NCBI RefSeq assembly: GCF_004121075.1
Contig: NZ_RHLN01000012.1
Coordinates: forward strand, 1-64,000
Direction: 5' to 3'
Source of the DNA: Lutibacter sp. HS1-25
GTDB lineage: Bacteria > Bacteroidota > Bacteroidia > Flavobacteriales > Flavobacteriaceae
DNA length: 64,000 nucleotides
The notes beneath the pieces are model-generated. The model was not told where the DNA came from and did not search any database. It saw nothing but the letters and a program-made list of their open reading frames with translations. Positions 53,901 through 63,900 of this stretch are shown one piece after another. Position 1 is the first letter of the stretch. Every line of letters begins with the position of its first letter. The translations under genes and the position numbers were made by a program.

Positions 53901-54205
53901 TTGCCTTTGTTTAGATATAATTTATTTGAACCTTGGTTGGCGGTAAAATATAAATCTTCCAAACCATCGTTGTTAATATCGCCAACAGCAACACCTCCAC
54001 CATTGTAAATATAAGGGTAGTTTATAAAATTAAAATAAAGTGTTTCGGTAATTTTATTGTTGAAATTAACTTTAGTTGTTTGGTTATCAACCAATGTAAA
54101 CAGTGTATTGCTATTTGAAGTCTCAATTGTTTCCGTTGATTTTTTACAAGAAACAACTAAAACTAACAATATTACGAAGCTATATTTTAAGATTTTTTGC
54201 ACCAT
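50921..54205 (-). CDS. FG-GAP/VCBS repeat lipoprotein, CRTAC1 (ASPIC/UnbV) type
   Basis: From the ATG at 54203-54205 (a TTG two codons earlier is in frame) a lipoprotein signal with lipobox LVVSC begins a protein of about 1094 residues. Repeated calcium-binding-like units fill it, for example VGDINNDGLEDLYF, VDINNDGFLDIYV, GDFNNDNLPDIYV, ADLDNDGDLDLVV and DYDNDGDVDIFVGG, consistent with a seven-bladed propeller. An ASPIC/UnbV stretch (GIGAKVTVFAG, SRGFQSSVSNKLNFGL) lies in the middle. Such surface lipoproteins go with SusCD or glycan loci, but the function is undefined. It is 37 bases downstream of the GlcNAc kinase gene and may belong to that operon. Confidence 0.87.
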   Translation of the reverse strand: MVQKILKYSFVILLVLVVSCKKSTETIETSNSNTLFTLVDNQTTKVNFNNKITETLYFNFINYPYIYNGGGVAVGDINNDGLEDLYFTANQGSNKLYLNKGNFQFEDITEKAAVTDAEGWSAGVTMVDINNDGFLDIYVCKSGSLKNPELRKNKLYINQQNNTFKESAAQYGLDHIGFSVQAYFFDFDLDNDLDLYLVNHREDFQNNTFINAEIQQNIQDYNSDQLFRNNGEKFENITKQAGVANKAWGLSASIGDFNNDNLPDIYVANDFLEPDFLYINQGNGTFKDEVLTYFKHISYNSMGSDFADINNDLKPDLLVLDMMAEDHIRGKENMATMSTQNFWALVNAGYHYQYMSNMLQLNNGNGTFSEIGQLAGISKTDWSWAPLMADFNNDGFNDLFVTNGIAHDLSNQDFRNQMKTNIQNRKKVSLDEAINMMPSSKLSNYIFQNNQDLTFSNTTKNWGLDAEINSNGAVYADLDNDGDLDLVVNNMAQVASIYQNNANNNFVSFSFEGPENNKKGIGAKVTVFAGKLQQSKTLYVSRGFQSSVSNKLNFGLAKQAKIDSVKVVWVDGFQQKLTAISINQNHLLAYKNAAVKTSTFEEKSGLFVNVLPEDLGINFQQKENNFNDFDLQLLLPQKQSEVSSPLAVADVNSDGLDDFFVGNATGAAAALYIQNSNGTFKSSNINLFEMDKLFEDTDAVFFDADNDKDLDLYVTSGGYEIKENSELLQDRLYVNDGNGNFSKATNLPKITTNSKGIAASDYDNDGDVDIFVGGRVIHGKYPLSNNSYLLENNNGKFVDVTSEKINDLSDLKMVNDAIFTDYDNDGDFDLMVVGEWMPVVIFENVGKKFIKKEVSVLKNSNNWAQSITETDANSDGFKEYIIGNWGANNKFHPSQEKPLHIYADYLDSNTTFDVVLSKVSKTGALLPVRGKECSSQQVPVLNEKVKSFKEFASLTLPDIYGEQALNNATHYTAHNFNSFILKFSKNKQFEIEQLPVQAQFSPTLSAVTFDFNNDGYLDIFGVGNVYEAEVETIRYDASKGYVLLGNKNGGFDFLNDTSYFNNNEAKVISKIVIKNQPHLVILNKNNALKVLKIK

Positions 54206-54248
54206 AAACAATTAATTTTCAACCATTAAAAACAACAATTTAAGCCAA

Positions 54249-55106
54249 TTAATCTAAAAAGTTGGTTTCTTTTATTTTTAAAATCACACTTTCAATTGGT
54301 CGTTTTACAAAACGAGATGTTTTTAAACCTCTTTCTTTTAAAGCATCCATAATATAATCTTGGGCATAAAAAGCTATTGAACCCACAAAATACAATGGCA
54401 CTGTTTTTAATTCTTCTTTAAATTGTAAAATATTATTGTCTATAAATTTAGCAATGCCTTCTCTAATAATTTTATCAATTAAAGCATTGTTTTTATGTTG
54501 AAATAAAAACTTTGCAAACTCTGCTAAATATTGATTTGGCGTATTTGACTGGTATAAATTTTGAATCACAATATTCTCATCTAAAGTATATTCTTTTTCA
54601 AAAGCTGCTTTCAAATCTGGCGACATCTGATTGTAATAATAACTTTTAAGCAACTCTTTTCCAAAGTAATTTCCACTGGCTTCATCCATTAACAAATAAC
54701 CCATTGCAGGTACTTTTAACTGAATATTTGCACCATCGTAATAACAACAATTAGAACCTGTACCTAAAATACAAACCACCGCTGGGTCAAAAGTTGTTGC
54801 CCAAACAGCCGCCATAGTATCTTCTTTAACTATGGCTCTTGAATTAGGAAAAAGCTTGGAAAATAAAGATGTTATAACCTCAATTGTTTTTGATGTATTG
54901 CAACCTGCACCAAAAAAATAAATACATTTTATTTCATTTTTATATTGAAGCAATTCTTTGCTATTGGCTAAGATTTCTTCTAAATGCTCCTTTTTTAAAA
55001 TTGAAGGATTTAAACCTTTTGTTCTAAATTTAATAGGCGCCTGCTTTTTATCTTCAAACAAAACCCAGTCGCATTTTGTTGAACCACTATCTGCAATTAA
55101 TAACAT
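54249..55106 (-). CDS. N-acetylglucosamine kinase-like ATPase (BadF/BadG family)
   Basis: The 285-residue cytoplasmic protein has the hexokinase-like ATPase fold: phosphate-1 LLIADSGSTKCDWVLF, a central Asp in KEDTMAAVWAT, phosphate-2 VVCILGTGSNCCYYDG and MDEASGNYFGKELL. Eukaryotic-type GlcNAc kinases and their Bacteroidetes relatives share this layout. Next to GH20 and NagB genes, phosphorylation of GlcNAc to GlcNAc-6-phosphate is the likely reaction. The gap to GH20 is 46 bases. Confidence 0.87.
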   Translation of the reverse strand: MLLIADSGSTKCDWVLFEDKKQAPIKFRTKGLNPSILKKEHLEEILANSKELLQYKNEIKCIYFFGAGCNTSKTIEVITSLFSKLFPNSRAIVKEDTMAAVWATTFDPAVVCILGTGSNCCYYDGANIQLKVPAMGYLLMDEASGNYFGKELLKSYYYNQMSPDLKAAFEKEYTLDENIVIQNLYQSNTPNQYLAEFAKFLFQHKNNALIDKIIREGIAKFIDNNILQFKEELKTVPLYFVGSIAFYAQDYIMDALKERGLKTSRFVKRPIESVILKIKETNFLD

Positions 55107-55152
55107 AATTGTAATTTTTTAAAATTTATAAAAACAAGTATTTATAAGAATG

Positions 55153-57231
55153 CTACTGTTTTATTTTTTTACTTTTCGGAGTGATTTTACGGCTATTTTT
55201 ATCGACTAAAAAAGCATGTAATTTTTGCAAATCATGATAAACTGCCAAATCAACATCAACAACTGGTTCTTTTAAAACCTGTAATAAGCCCCCTATTTTT
55301 TGAAGTTGCTCTTTGCTTAAATTTTCATTTTGAAAAGCATTTTTAAATGCTGTTGAAATTGAAGCTAAGTTGCGATACAAAGGATCAATTGTATTTAAAA
55401 TCGGATTCTTTTTTAAATTTTTAAAAGCCTCATAATTAACAATCCAAGTATCAAAAAAGTGGGTTATTGCTTCAGTATTTGAAGCATTTTGTTCGGTTAA
55501 AAAGTTATTAACTGCTTTTTTAAATGTAAAACTATCAGCCGCATCAACAGTACAAGCGTCGGCAAAAAGCGTAAATGGCGAAAATGTTTTGTATTCTGTT
55601 CCACCTGCATTACGCGAATAAATTTTCACAGGTTCACAAACTTTTGTCAAAACTTCCAAAGATTCTGTAGGCTGATTGTTGGTGATATTTCTTAAAATAA
55701 CATCACGGTTTCTAATTTGAGTAATTCCCAATTCCTCTAACCTAAAGTTAACATACGCTAAACGTTTGTACATATTTTCAACATCATTTACAGATGCATC
55801 AGACCAAAATCGCTCTGCAATGGCTGCGGTTCTTGGCCACAATCTAGAATCTATATTTAAAGGCGTAACCAACTCGCTCCACATAGTTGCTTCACCACCT
55901 AAAATTCTTGCTTTTTCTTCGGCAGTTAAATTATTGGTATTAGGTAAAGGATCTACCAAATAATGCTCGCTAACCGGTTGCATTAAATCTATATAAAAAC
56001 CATTTGAAAGAATGGTATAATAACCTTTTTTAGCTGCAGCAATTAACGAACTTCCCAACTCCACACCTTCATTTACACCTTTCCAAGAATGAATTAAAGC
56101 TGAAGTAGGCATTTTATCGGTCATAATTTCTTCCCAACCCATCAACGATTTTCCGTTTTTTGCCAAAATTTCTTCCAATTTAATATTGAAATAAGTTTGC
56201 AAATCGTGGTTGGTTTCCAAACCATGCTGCTTCATAAAAGCCTGAATTTCTTCATTTTCATCCCAATGCTTACCTTCATTTTCATCGCCACCAATATGTA
56301 CATATTGATCTGGAAACAAAGTTGCCATTTCACCAAACAAATCACCTAAAATTTCATAGGTTTTTGGGTTGATAGGATTTAAAGTTGGATCAAAAATACC
56401 CGAAAACCTTTCGATTGTATAAACAGTATCTTTACTTGCAATTTCAGGATATGCAGTTAAAATTGCCGTTGCATGACCTGGCACATCAACTTCTGGCACT
56501 ACACGAATCCCTCTGTCTGAAGCATATTTTACCACTTCTTTAATTTGATTTTGCGTGTAATACAAACCATCTGAACCCAACTGATGCAATTTTGGATGCG
56601 TTTTAGACTCAATTCTAAAGCCTTGATCATCGGTCAAATGCCAATGAAAAACATTCATTTTAACTGCAGACATTGCATCTAAATTTCTTTTTAACACCTC
56701 AACAGGCTGAAAATGTCTTGCAACATCAATCATCAATCCACGCCAAGTAAATCTTGGAAAATCCTGAATTGATACTGCTGGAAAATAATAAGATGAATCG
56801 TTGTTATTTAACAATTGCAACAAGGTTTCTAATGCGTGAATTGCACCAATATCTGTTGTAGCTTCAATACTTATTTTTGAATTTGAAACTTTTAAAACAT
56901 ACGATTCATCTTCATTAACTGCTAATTTTCCAATACGTTGATACGCAATTTCTAAAGAAGGGTTTTCAACTTCAGAAGCAGAAAAAGCAAAACCATTGTC
57001 TATAAAAACACCTGTTCTACCACTCAATCTTCTTAAAAAATTGGTCGTTGCCAAATCAATTCTTTCCGAATTTGAATTATTAACCCCAATTGTAAAATCT
57101 GGTTTAACAATAAACTCGCCAGTTTCCAAAGTAATTTTTTGAGGCCAAGGCATTAAATTCAGGCTTTTTGATTGCCCAAAACAAGTTATTGTAAATACAC
57201 TAAAAAAGAGAAATAGAATTTTTTTCATCAT
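55153..57231 (-). CDS. Beta-N-acetylhexosaminidase, GH20, secreted
   Basis: The 692-residue protein has a signal peptide ending CFGQ. An N-terminal GH20b domain (about 20-155) precedes the catalytic barrel (from about 160), which has RGLMIDVARHFQPVEVLKR, FHWHLTDDQGFRIESK, VPEVDVPGHATAIL and the catalytic Asp-Glu pair in HIGGDENEG at about 316-317. The enzyme releases terminal GlcNAc (or GalNAc) from oligosaccharides through the substrate N-acetyl group. About 180 C-terminal residues form a helical tail. It starts 7 bases after the NagB-fusion gene. Confidence 0.95.
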   Translation of the reverse strand: MMKKILFLFFSVFTITCFGQSKSLNLMPWPQKITLETGEFIVKPDFTIGVNNSNSERIDLATTNFLRRLSGRTGVFIDNGFAFSASEVENPSLEIAYQRIGKLAVNEDESYVLKVSNSKISIEATTDIGAIHALETLLQLLNNNDSSYYFPAVSIQDFPRFTWRGLMIDVARHFQPVEVLKRNLDAMSAVKMNVFHWHLTDDQGFRIESKTHPKLHQLGSDGLYYTQNQIKEVVKYASDRGIRVVPEVDVPGHATAILTAYPEIASKDTVYTIERFSGIFDPTLNPINPKTYEILGDLFGEMATLFPDQYVHIGGDENEGKHWDENEEIQAFMKQHGLETNHDLQTYFNIKLEEILAKNGKSLMGWEEIMTDKMPTSALIHSWKGVNEGVELGSSLIAAAKKGYYTILSNGFYIDLMQPVSEHYLVDPLPNTNNLTAEEKARILGGEATMWSELVTPLNIDSRLWPRTAAIAERFWSDASVNDVENMYKRLAYVNFRLEELGITQIRNRDVILRNITNNQPTESLEVLTKVCEPVKIYSRNAGGTEYKTFSPFTLFADACTVDAADSFTFKKAVNNFLTEQNASNTEAITHFFDTWIVNYEAFKNLKKNPILNTIDPLYRNLASISTAFKNAFQNENLSKEQLQKIGGLLQVLKEPVVDVDLAVYHDLQKLHAFLVDKNSRKITPKSKKIKQ

Positions 57232-57238
57232 ATTTTTA

Positions 57239-59152
57239 TTAATAGTAATATCTTTTGAAAGCTTCTAAAGCAGCATAATCTGCCAAACCTAGTTTGTGAT
57301 ATTTTACAGCAGTTTCATTATTTCTTTCTTCAGCTCTTACCCAAAATTCGCGTGTATCATTTCCTTGAAACATTACACCATCTTTTTGTGATTGGTGAAA
57401 AAATATGGCTTTTCTTTTTTTCAAAACCTGATCTGGACTCATTGGAACAGCCATATCAATTTGATGAATACTCCACTCGTGCCAAGCACCACGGTATAAC
57501 CAAACCCAACAATCGTTCATATAATCGTTGTGTTTTAATTGTTTTAGTGCTGCAAAAATGGCATCTAAACAAACTTTATGCGTACCGTGTGGATCGGCTA
57601 AATCTCCTGCTGCATACACCTGGTGTGGCTTAATAGTCGCTATTAAATCGGCTACAATTTCAACATCAACAATGCTTAGTGGATTTTTTTTAACACGTCC
57701 GGTTTCATAAAAAGGAAGATTTAAAAAATGTATATTTTCATCTGGAACACCTATAAAACGGGTTGCAGCCAACGACTCTCTTTTTCGTATAATTCCTTTT
57801 AAATTTCTAACTTCAATTTCATCTTCAATATCACCAACTTTGGTGTTAATTTTTCTAATAATATCATCAACTTTAGGATAAGTAGGATTGATATCTTTGA
57901 TAACTTCGGCATATTTTAATGCTTCAGAATCTGATACTGCAATATTTCCTGAAGTTTGATAAGCAACATGAACTTCGTGACCTTGTTCAACCAAACGATC
58001 AAAAGTACCTCCCATTGAAATTACATCATCATCGGGATGCGGACTAAAAATAAGCACTCTTTTTTTAGCAGGATTTGCTCTTTCTGGTCTTGAAGAATCA
58101 TCTGCATTTGGCTTACCTCCTGGCCAACCTGTAATGGTATGTTGCAATTTGTTAAACATAACAATATTGATATCGTAAGCCGAACCTTCCTGTACCAAAA
58201 GACTTGACATTCCGTACTCATTGTAATCTTTGTCTGTTAATTTCAGAATAGATTTTCCTGTTAAATTACACAACCAAACAATGGCTTTACTGGTTAATTC
58301 TTCAGACCAAATACAAGGACCTACTAACCAAGGCGTGTTTAAACGTGTTAAATCCTGTGCAGCTTCATCGTCTAAAATAAAAGTTGTATTTGGGTGATCT
58401 TGCAAATAGGTTGCAGGAACTTCTGAAGTAATTTCGCCCTCAATAGTTTCCTTAATAATAGATGCTTTGTTGTGTCCCCAGGCCAATAACACAATTCTTT
58501 TTGCTTTTTTAACAGTACCAATTCCCATAGTAATGGCTTTTTTTGGTACATTGTTAATTCCTAAAAACGAAGGAGCAGCATCTTCTCTGGTCATATGATC
58601 TAAGGTAATACTACGAGTTCCAGAATTGTAGTGAGAACCCGGCTCGTTAAAACCAATATGTCCGGTTCTACCAATACCCAACAATTGAAAATCTAAACCA
58701 CCATATTCTTTAATTTTTAAATCGTAATCAATACAATATTGGTGTAGTTCTTCTAATGAAACAGTTCCTGAAGGAATGTGAATATTTTTAGGGTTGATAT
58801 CTACGTGGTTGAATAAATGCTGATGCATAAAGTAATAATAACTATGCACACTACTTTTATCCATTGGATAATATTCATCTAAGTTGAAGGTAATTACATT
58901 TGAAAAACTCAAACCTTCTTCATTGTGCATTCTAACCAATTCTTCGTACACTTTTATTGGCGAAGAACCCGTTGCCAAACCTAAAATACAAGGTTTGTTT
59001 TTATCTTGTTTGCTTCTAATTAATGAAGCTATTTCTTGTGCTACACAAACAGAACCTTCTTCTGAATTAGCAAATACTACGTTGTGTATTTTTTCAAATC
59101 TGGTATCTTCAAATTGACCAGCAGGTTTGTGTGCAATGTCTGTAGTTGTCAT
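57239..59152 (-). CDS. nagB: Glucosamine-6-phosphate deaminase fused to a LmbE/PIG-L domain
   Basis: The 637-residue protein joins two enzymes. Residues about 20-270 are NagB-like: GLATGSSPIKVYEELV, ITFNLDEYYPM, and the active-site GIGRTGHIGFNEPGS. Residues from about 365 are LmbE/PIG-L-like: VLIFSPHPDDDVISMGG with the metal-binding PHPDD, then DPHGTHKVCLDAI with another metal His. NagB turns glucosamine-6-phosphate into fructose-6-phosphate and ammonia; PIG-L-type enzymes remove N-acetyl groups. This fusion recurs in Bacteroidetes. No nagA is present in the locus, so the second domain might deacetylate GlcNAc-6-phosphate; that is inference. Confidence 0.92.
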   Translation of the reverse strand: MTTTDIAHKPAGQFEDTRFEKIHNVVFANSEEGSVCVAQEIASLIRSKQDKNKPCILGLATGSSPIKVYEELVRMHNEEGLSFSNVITFNLDEYYPMDKSSVHSYYYFMHQHLFNHVDINPKNIHIPSGTVSLEELHQYCIDYDLKIKEYGGLDFQLLGIGRTGHIGFNEPGSHYNSGTRSITLDHMTREDAAPSFLGINNVPKKAITMGIGTVKKAKRIVLLAWGHNKASIIKETIEGEITSEVPATYLQDHPNTTFILDDEAAQDLTRLNTPWLVGPCIWSEELTSKAIVWLCNLTGKSILKLTDKDYNEYGMSSLLVQEGSAYDINIVMFNKLQHTITGWPGGKPNADDSSRPERANPAKKRVLIFSPHPDDDVISMGGTFDRLVEQGHEVHVAYQTSGNIAVSDSEALKYAEVIKDINPTYPKVDDIIRKINTKVGDIEDEIEVRNLKGIIRKRESLAATRFIGVPDENIHFLNLPFYETGRVKKNPLSIVDVEIVADLIATIKPHQVYAAGDLADPHGTHKVCLDAIFAALKQLKHNDYMNDCWVWLYRGAWHEWSIHQIDMAVPMSPDQVLKKRKAIFFHQSQKDGVMFQGNDTREFWVRAEERNNETAVKYHKLGLADYAALEAFKRYYY

Positions 59153-59256
59153 AGTTGGATTTTTTATACTAAAATTGTAATACAGTAAATTTAATAATTA
59201 GATATGCTAAAAGTTTTATTTTTTCGACCAAAAGCTGCTAATGAGCGACAAAAAAC

Positions 59257-59281
59257 AAACGGGAATGATTAATTCCCGTTT
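59257..59281 (-). terminator. Terminator between susD and nagB
   Basis: A perfect 10-base stem (AAACGGGAAT / ATTCCCGTTT) with a 5-base loop lies 44 bases after the susD stop, followed by a short T-rich tail on the minus strand. It probably lowers read-through from susCD into the catabolic genes. Confidence 0.8.
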
Positions 59282-59324
59282 GAAAACATTTAATTAATCC
59301 ATTTTAAATTTCGTTTTTAGAAAT

Positions 59325-60902
59325 TTAAAAATTACTTCCAGCGATATCCCACCAAAGTCTTGTACCACCTGTATCTGGTCCGTTTAAATACCCTTTTGCA
59401 ATTTCTACATTAGCTCCGTTGGTATTTATTTCATTTTGAACAAAATTGATTCTTCTAATTTGAATATTTGTATCAATTTTACCTCCACTATTATTAATAA
59501 CTACTGGGAAAACTCTAGGATAACCTGTACGTCTAAATTCGCTCCAAGCTTCTTGACCATCAGGGAACATTGCTATCCATTTTTGAGTAATAATTTGCTC
59601 TAATTGTTCTTCGTTAGTACCAGCATTGTTGTAAGCAATTTTAACTTCACTAGGATATGTAAAATTATTTGCTGGATTTATAGCATCCACAAAATCTTTA
59701 GGCGTGCTTGTATTATCAGCCAAATAAGCATCTGCACCACTTACTCCATGTTGTGCAAAAGAAGCTTTTACACCATTTTCGTAATTTGCTTTTGCAGTAC
59801 CTGCTCCAGACCAACCACGCAATGCAGCTTCAGCTCTTAAAAAATAAACTTCAGCAGCAGTCATCCATTGCATAGTTTCAGTTTCTATAGCACTACCAAT
59901 AGCTGAATGCGCACCGTATTGACCTTTAGCTTCAATTTCAATTCCCATTCTAATACCTTTGTAAGCACCATTTAAAGTTGGGTCTTCGGCTGGTTTAAAA
60001 TAAACTTCTTTTCTACCATCATCAAAACCTTCTAAAATAGATTCCATTTCAGCACCCATTCTAATATCTCCCCAAGAACCACTTATTACTGTTAATGGAT
60101 GTGCATAACCAGTATTGATATACATATCTGTAGATTCTAATAAACCAGCATCACTTGACAATGATTTTTCACCTTCAGTTTTTGCTAAAGTTGCATCAAC
60201 TTTAACAACTCGCATTGCTAAACGCAATCTTAAAGAGTTTGCATATTTACGCCACATTGCAATATCACCACCTAATGATGACATATCAAAAGGCACAAAT
60301 TGTGTATCACCTTCAAAACTTTTTAACCCATCAATTGCAGCATCTAATTCAGCAAAAAATGCATTATATGCTTCACTTTGAGAATCGTAAATCCCAGTTG
60401 TAGCAAAATCGTCAAATTTTGTATAACGAATTGGCCCGTAAATATCTGAAACTCTGTGCATAGCACTTACTCTAATAATATTAGACAAATGCACAAACTT
60501 TTCTCCTGAAGGATCTCCACTTAACGCAACTGCATTTTTAATATCAAGTGCAAATGGCATTACGCTTCCGTAAGCATCGCCCCAAGGAAAACCATTCCAA
60601 CCATCAACCAACGAATAAGTCATGTTGTTTACATTACCTGCAAATGGTGTTGGAGGTGTCATATATCCTGAATACACATCGCCAATTAAATTTTGTTGTA
60701 ATTGGAAATTCCAAGCAGGAGTTACATTAAATACATTTAAAAACATTGGGGTAAAAGAACCACCAATATGATTGTTCATTTGTGTTAAACTTTCGTTTGA
60801 AATACCGTTTGGATCAGTATTTATATCTTCAAAGTCACCTGTACAGTTTACTAAACTGATAGCCATAACCGAAGCAAGTGTATATTTTATTATTTTATTC
60901 AT
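59325..60902 (-). CDS. SusD/RagB-family nutrient-binding lipoprotein
   Basis: The 525-residue protein has a lipoprotein signal with lipobox LVNC near residue 20. The mature start GDFEDINTDPNGIS is typical of SusD-like-2 proteins. The helical TPR-like body includes WNFQLQQNLIGDVYSGYM and AAEVYFLRAEAALRGW, with the conserved ending region GQEAWSEFRRTGYPRVFP. It binds glycan at the cell surface and forms the lid over the SusC channel. It starts 4 bases after the SusC gene. Its place before NagB, GH20 and GlcNAc kinase suggests GlcNAc-containing oligosaccharides. Confidence 0.95.
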   Translation of the reverse strand: MNKIIKYTLASVMAISLVNCTGDFEDINTDPNGISNESLTQMNNHIGGSFTPMFLNVFNVTPAWNFQLQQNLIGDVYSGYMTPPTPFAGNVNNMTYSLVDGWNGFPWGDAYGSVMPFALDIKNAVALSGDPSGEKFVHLSNIIRVSAMHRVSDIYGPIRYTKFDDFATTGIYDSQSEAYNAFFAELDAAIDGLKSFEGDTQFVPFDMSSLGGDIAMWRKYANSLRLRLAMRVVKVDATLAKTEGEKSLSSDAGLLESTDMYINTGYAHPLTVISGSWGDIRMGAEMESILEGFDDGRKEVYFKPAEDPTLNGAYKGIRMGIEIEAKGQYGAHSAIGSAIETETMQWMTAAEVYFLRAEAALRGWSGAGTAKANYENGVKASFAQHGVSGADAYLADNTSTPKDFVDAINPANNFTYPSEVKIAYNNAGTNEEQLEQIITQKWIAMFPDGQEAWSEFRRTGYPRVFPVVINNSGGKIDTNIQIRRINFVQNEINTNGANVEIAKGYLNGPDTGGTRLWWDIAGSNF

Positions 60903-60906
60903 TGTC

Positions 60907-63900
60907 TTAGAAATTTACGTTAATATTTAGTCCAATACTTCTTGTTGATGGTTGACCATAAATATCAACTCCTTGTAATCCCATTCCTGTACTTGAAGCA
61001 ATATTTGGATCAAATGGCGCTTTTTTATAGAAAAAGAAAAGGTTATTACCAATTACAGAAAATCGGATATTATTTACTCGGCTATCAGGGAATATTAAGT
61101 TATACCCTACTGATAGTTCTCTTAAACTTACGTTGGTAGCATCGTATACATATTCTCCAATAAGACCTGCTCTACCACCAGTTTTAGTATAGTAATCTTG
61201 TGCTGTCATTTGTTGTGCATTTCCACTTCCATCAACAACATCAATCATTCCACCATTTCTATTTCTAGCATCAGCAGAAGCTTGAGATACACCATAAAAA
61301 TCGTTTACAGCTTCAGTAATACTTACTACATCACCTCCAAATTTAGCATCAACTAAAAAGCTAACTTGGAAATTATCAAAGCTAAATGAGTTATTCCATC
61401 CTAATGTAAAGTCTGGTTGCGCGTGAGCAATTGTTTCCCAATCTGTAGCTTCAATACTAAATCCGCCAGCACCATCGTCACTTACAACAGGCAAACCGTT
61501 TTCGTTTCTTACTACTGAACGACCTCTGATACTTCCAAAATCTTCACCTTCAATTAATGAATAACCATAACCGTTTACACCTGGTGCAGTTATAATTGCT
61601 TCACCATTTTGTAATGAAGGGTGAACTGATACAACTTTATTTTTATTAGTAGCAAAGTTTAAAGCAGTTTCCCAAGTAAAGTTATCTTTTACAACAGGTT
61701 TTGCATCAACAGTTAATTCTACACCACTGTTTTTAATTTCACCTGCGTTTACAATATTTTGAACATAACCTTCTAAATTAGGCTCTGCAGCAATATAAAA
61801 TATTTGGTTTGTTGTTTTGGTATTGTAATAAGTTAAGTCTAAACCTAATCTGTTACCTACAAATCTCCATTGCGTACCAATTTCAAATGAATTTTGTTTT
61901 TCTGGCTCTAAAGTTTCACCTTCAATTACACCAAATGTTGGCTTGGCAAAGTTACCTTGACCGTTAGGAATTGTATTTAAAGGAATGGTTGCATACGCAG
62001 GAATATCTTTACCTACAATTGCATATGATGCTCTTAATTTTGCAAAAGTAACTGACTTAGGCAATTCAAAAATTTCACTTAAAACACCTGTTAAACCAAA
62101 TGATGGGTAAAAGAAAGATTTTGAAGCAGTATTTACCAATGTAGACGACCAGTCATTTCTTCCTGTAACATCTAAATACACCATACTTTTGTATCCAAAA
62201 TTAACCGATGCAAAAACCGATTGTACTTCTCTGTTATAAACAGATTGTAACAAATCTTTAGTTTCAGCAAAGTTTCCAATAGTAAATACATTTGGATATG
62301 TTAAACCTTTTCCTATACCTGAATCTAAATGTAACTGATCTCCTGTTGAATATTTAGTTAAACTTGTTCCTAAAATTGCTGAAAAGTTAAAATCTTCAGT
62401 AATATCTGTATTGTAATTTGCAATTAAATCGATATACTGTTGTGTGTTTTCTGTTTTTTCTAAAATATATCTACCTGTTGCAGGTACAAAAGTAGGATCA
62501 CTTCCTGCATACATTCTTTTATCAAAAGTAAAAAATGATTTATCGTAACTCGCTCTAGACTGAACAGATAAGTTGTCTAAAATTTGGTATTTAGCCGAAA
62601 CGTTAGCAACTACTCTTTGCGCAACATCTTTACTTTGGTTGCGGTTTACTAACCAATATGGATTTTGTTGAATATTTTCATCAAAAGAAGTCGCATATTG
62701 ATCCATCATATTTAAATCTGCATTAAAATACTCAAAGTTTTTATAATCGTTTAAGTCAATTCCAACTGGATTTAAATACAAGCCAGTTAAAGGATTTGAA
62801 TACAAACCGTTTGTTGGTCTGTTCCAAATACGTTGGTCAGATAAATTTATACTTGCACCAACTGTAATTTTATCATCTAAAAAATTAGCAGTTTCTTTAA
62901 CATTAAAGTTATTTCTTACCATTCGGTTATTTGGCATTACACCATTTACAGAAGTATTTGCATAAGAAACATAAGTTTGTGCCATTTTGTTACCCGCTAA
63001 TAACGATAACGATTGGATAGCAGTAATTCCTGTTTCAAAAAAATCATCCACAGTATTTGATAAACCACTTGCTTTTGAACCCCAAGATTTAGGATCAGTA
63101 ACATTTCCGTTTTCAGCAATTGCTTGTCCTACTGAATTTGATTGGTATTCAGTTTGTAATTTAGGTAATGAAGTTACATTGTCTACTGTTAAACTGGTAT
63201 TGAAGTTTACACTTAACTTACCATCTTTACCAGATTTAGTCGTAATTAAAATTACACCATTGGCACCTTGACTACCGTATAATGCTGAAGCCGAAGCACC
63301 TTTTAAAACTGTTAAACTTTCAATATCATCAGGATTGATTAATGATAAAGCATCACCACCATCTCTGTTACCTGTTTGATCACCAAAAATATTAGTTCCT
63401 GGAGTTTCTCCATTACTACCATTTCCGCTATTTAACATTGGTACACCGTCTACTACATATAATGGATCGTTGTTTGTTGTTGAAGAGTTACCCCTTAATA
63501 CTACTTTTGAAGATCCACCAGCTCCTGAAGAACTTTTAGTAATAGTGATACCTGCAGATTTTCCAGACAAACTATTAATTGGGTTTGTTTGTTTTACAGT
63601 AGTTAACTCATCACCTTTTACTTCTTGTGCAGAATAGGTTAAAGCTTTTTTCTCTTTTTTAATACCCAAAGCAGTAACAATCACCTCGTCTAAACTTAGT
63701 GCATCTTCTTGTAATTTTGCATTTACAATATAAGTTTCGTTAACAGGAATCAATTGCGTTGTCATCCCTATAAATGAAAACTCTAAAACGTCTCCTTTTG
63801 AAGCTTCAATGCTAAAATTACCGTCATAATCGGTTTGAGTTCCTTTTGTTGTTCCTTTAATCACAACATTTACTCCTGGAAGCGGAGCTTGATCTGATGC

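Noticed and set aside
57352-57633. Plus-strand open frame of 93 codons inside the nagB fusion gene
   Set aside because: It lies in the LmbE part of a well-recognised gene on the other strand and shows no family motif.
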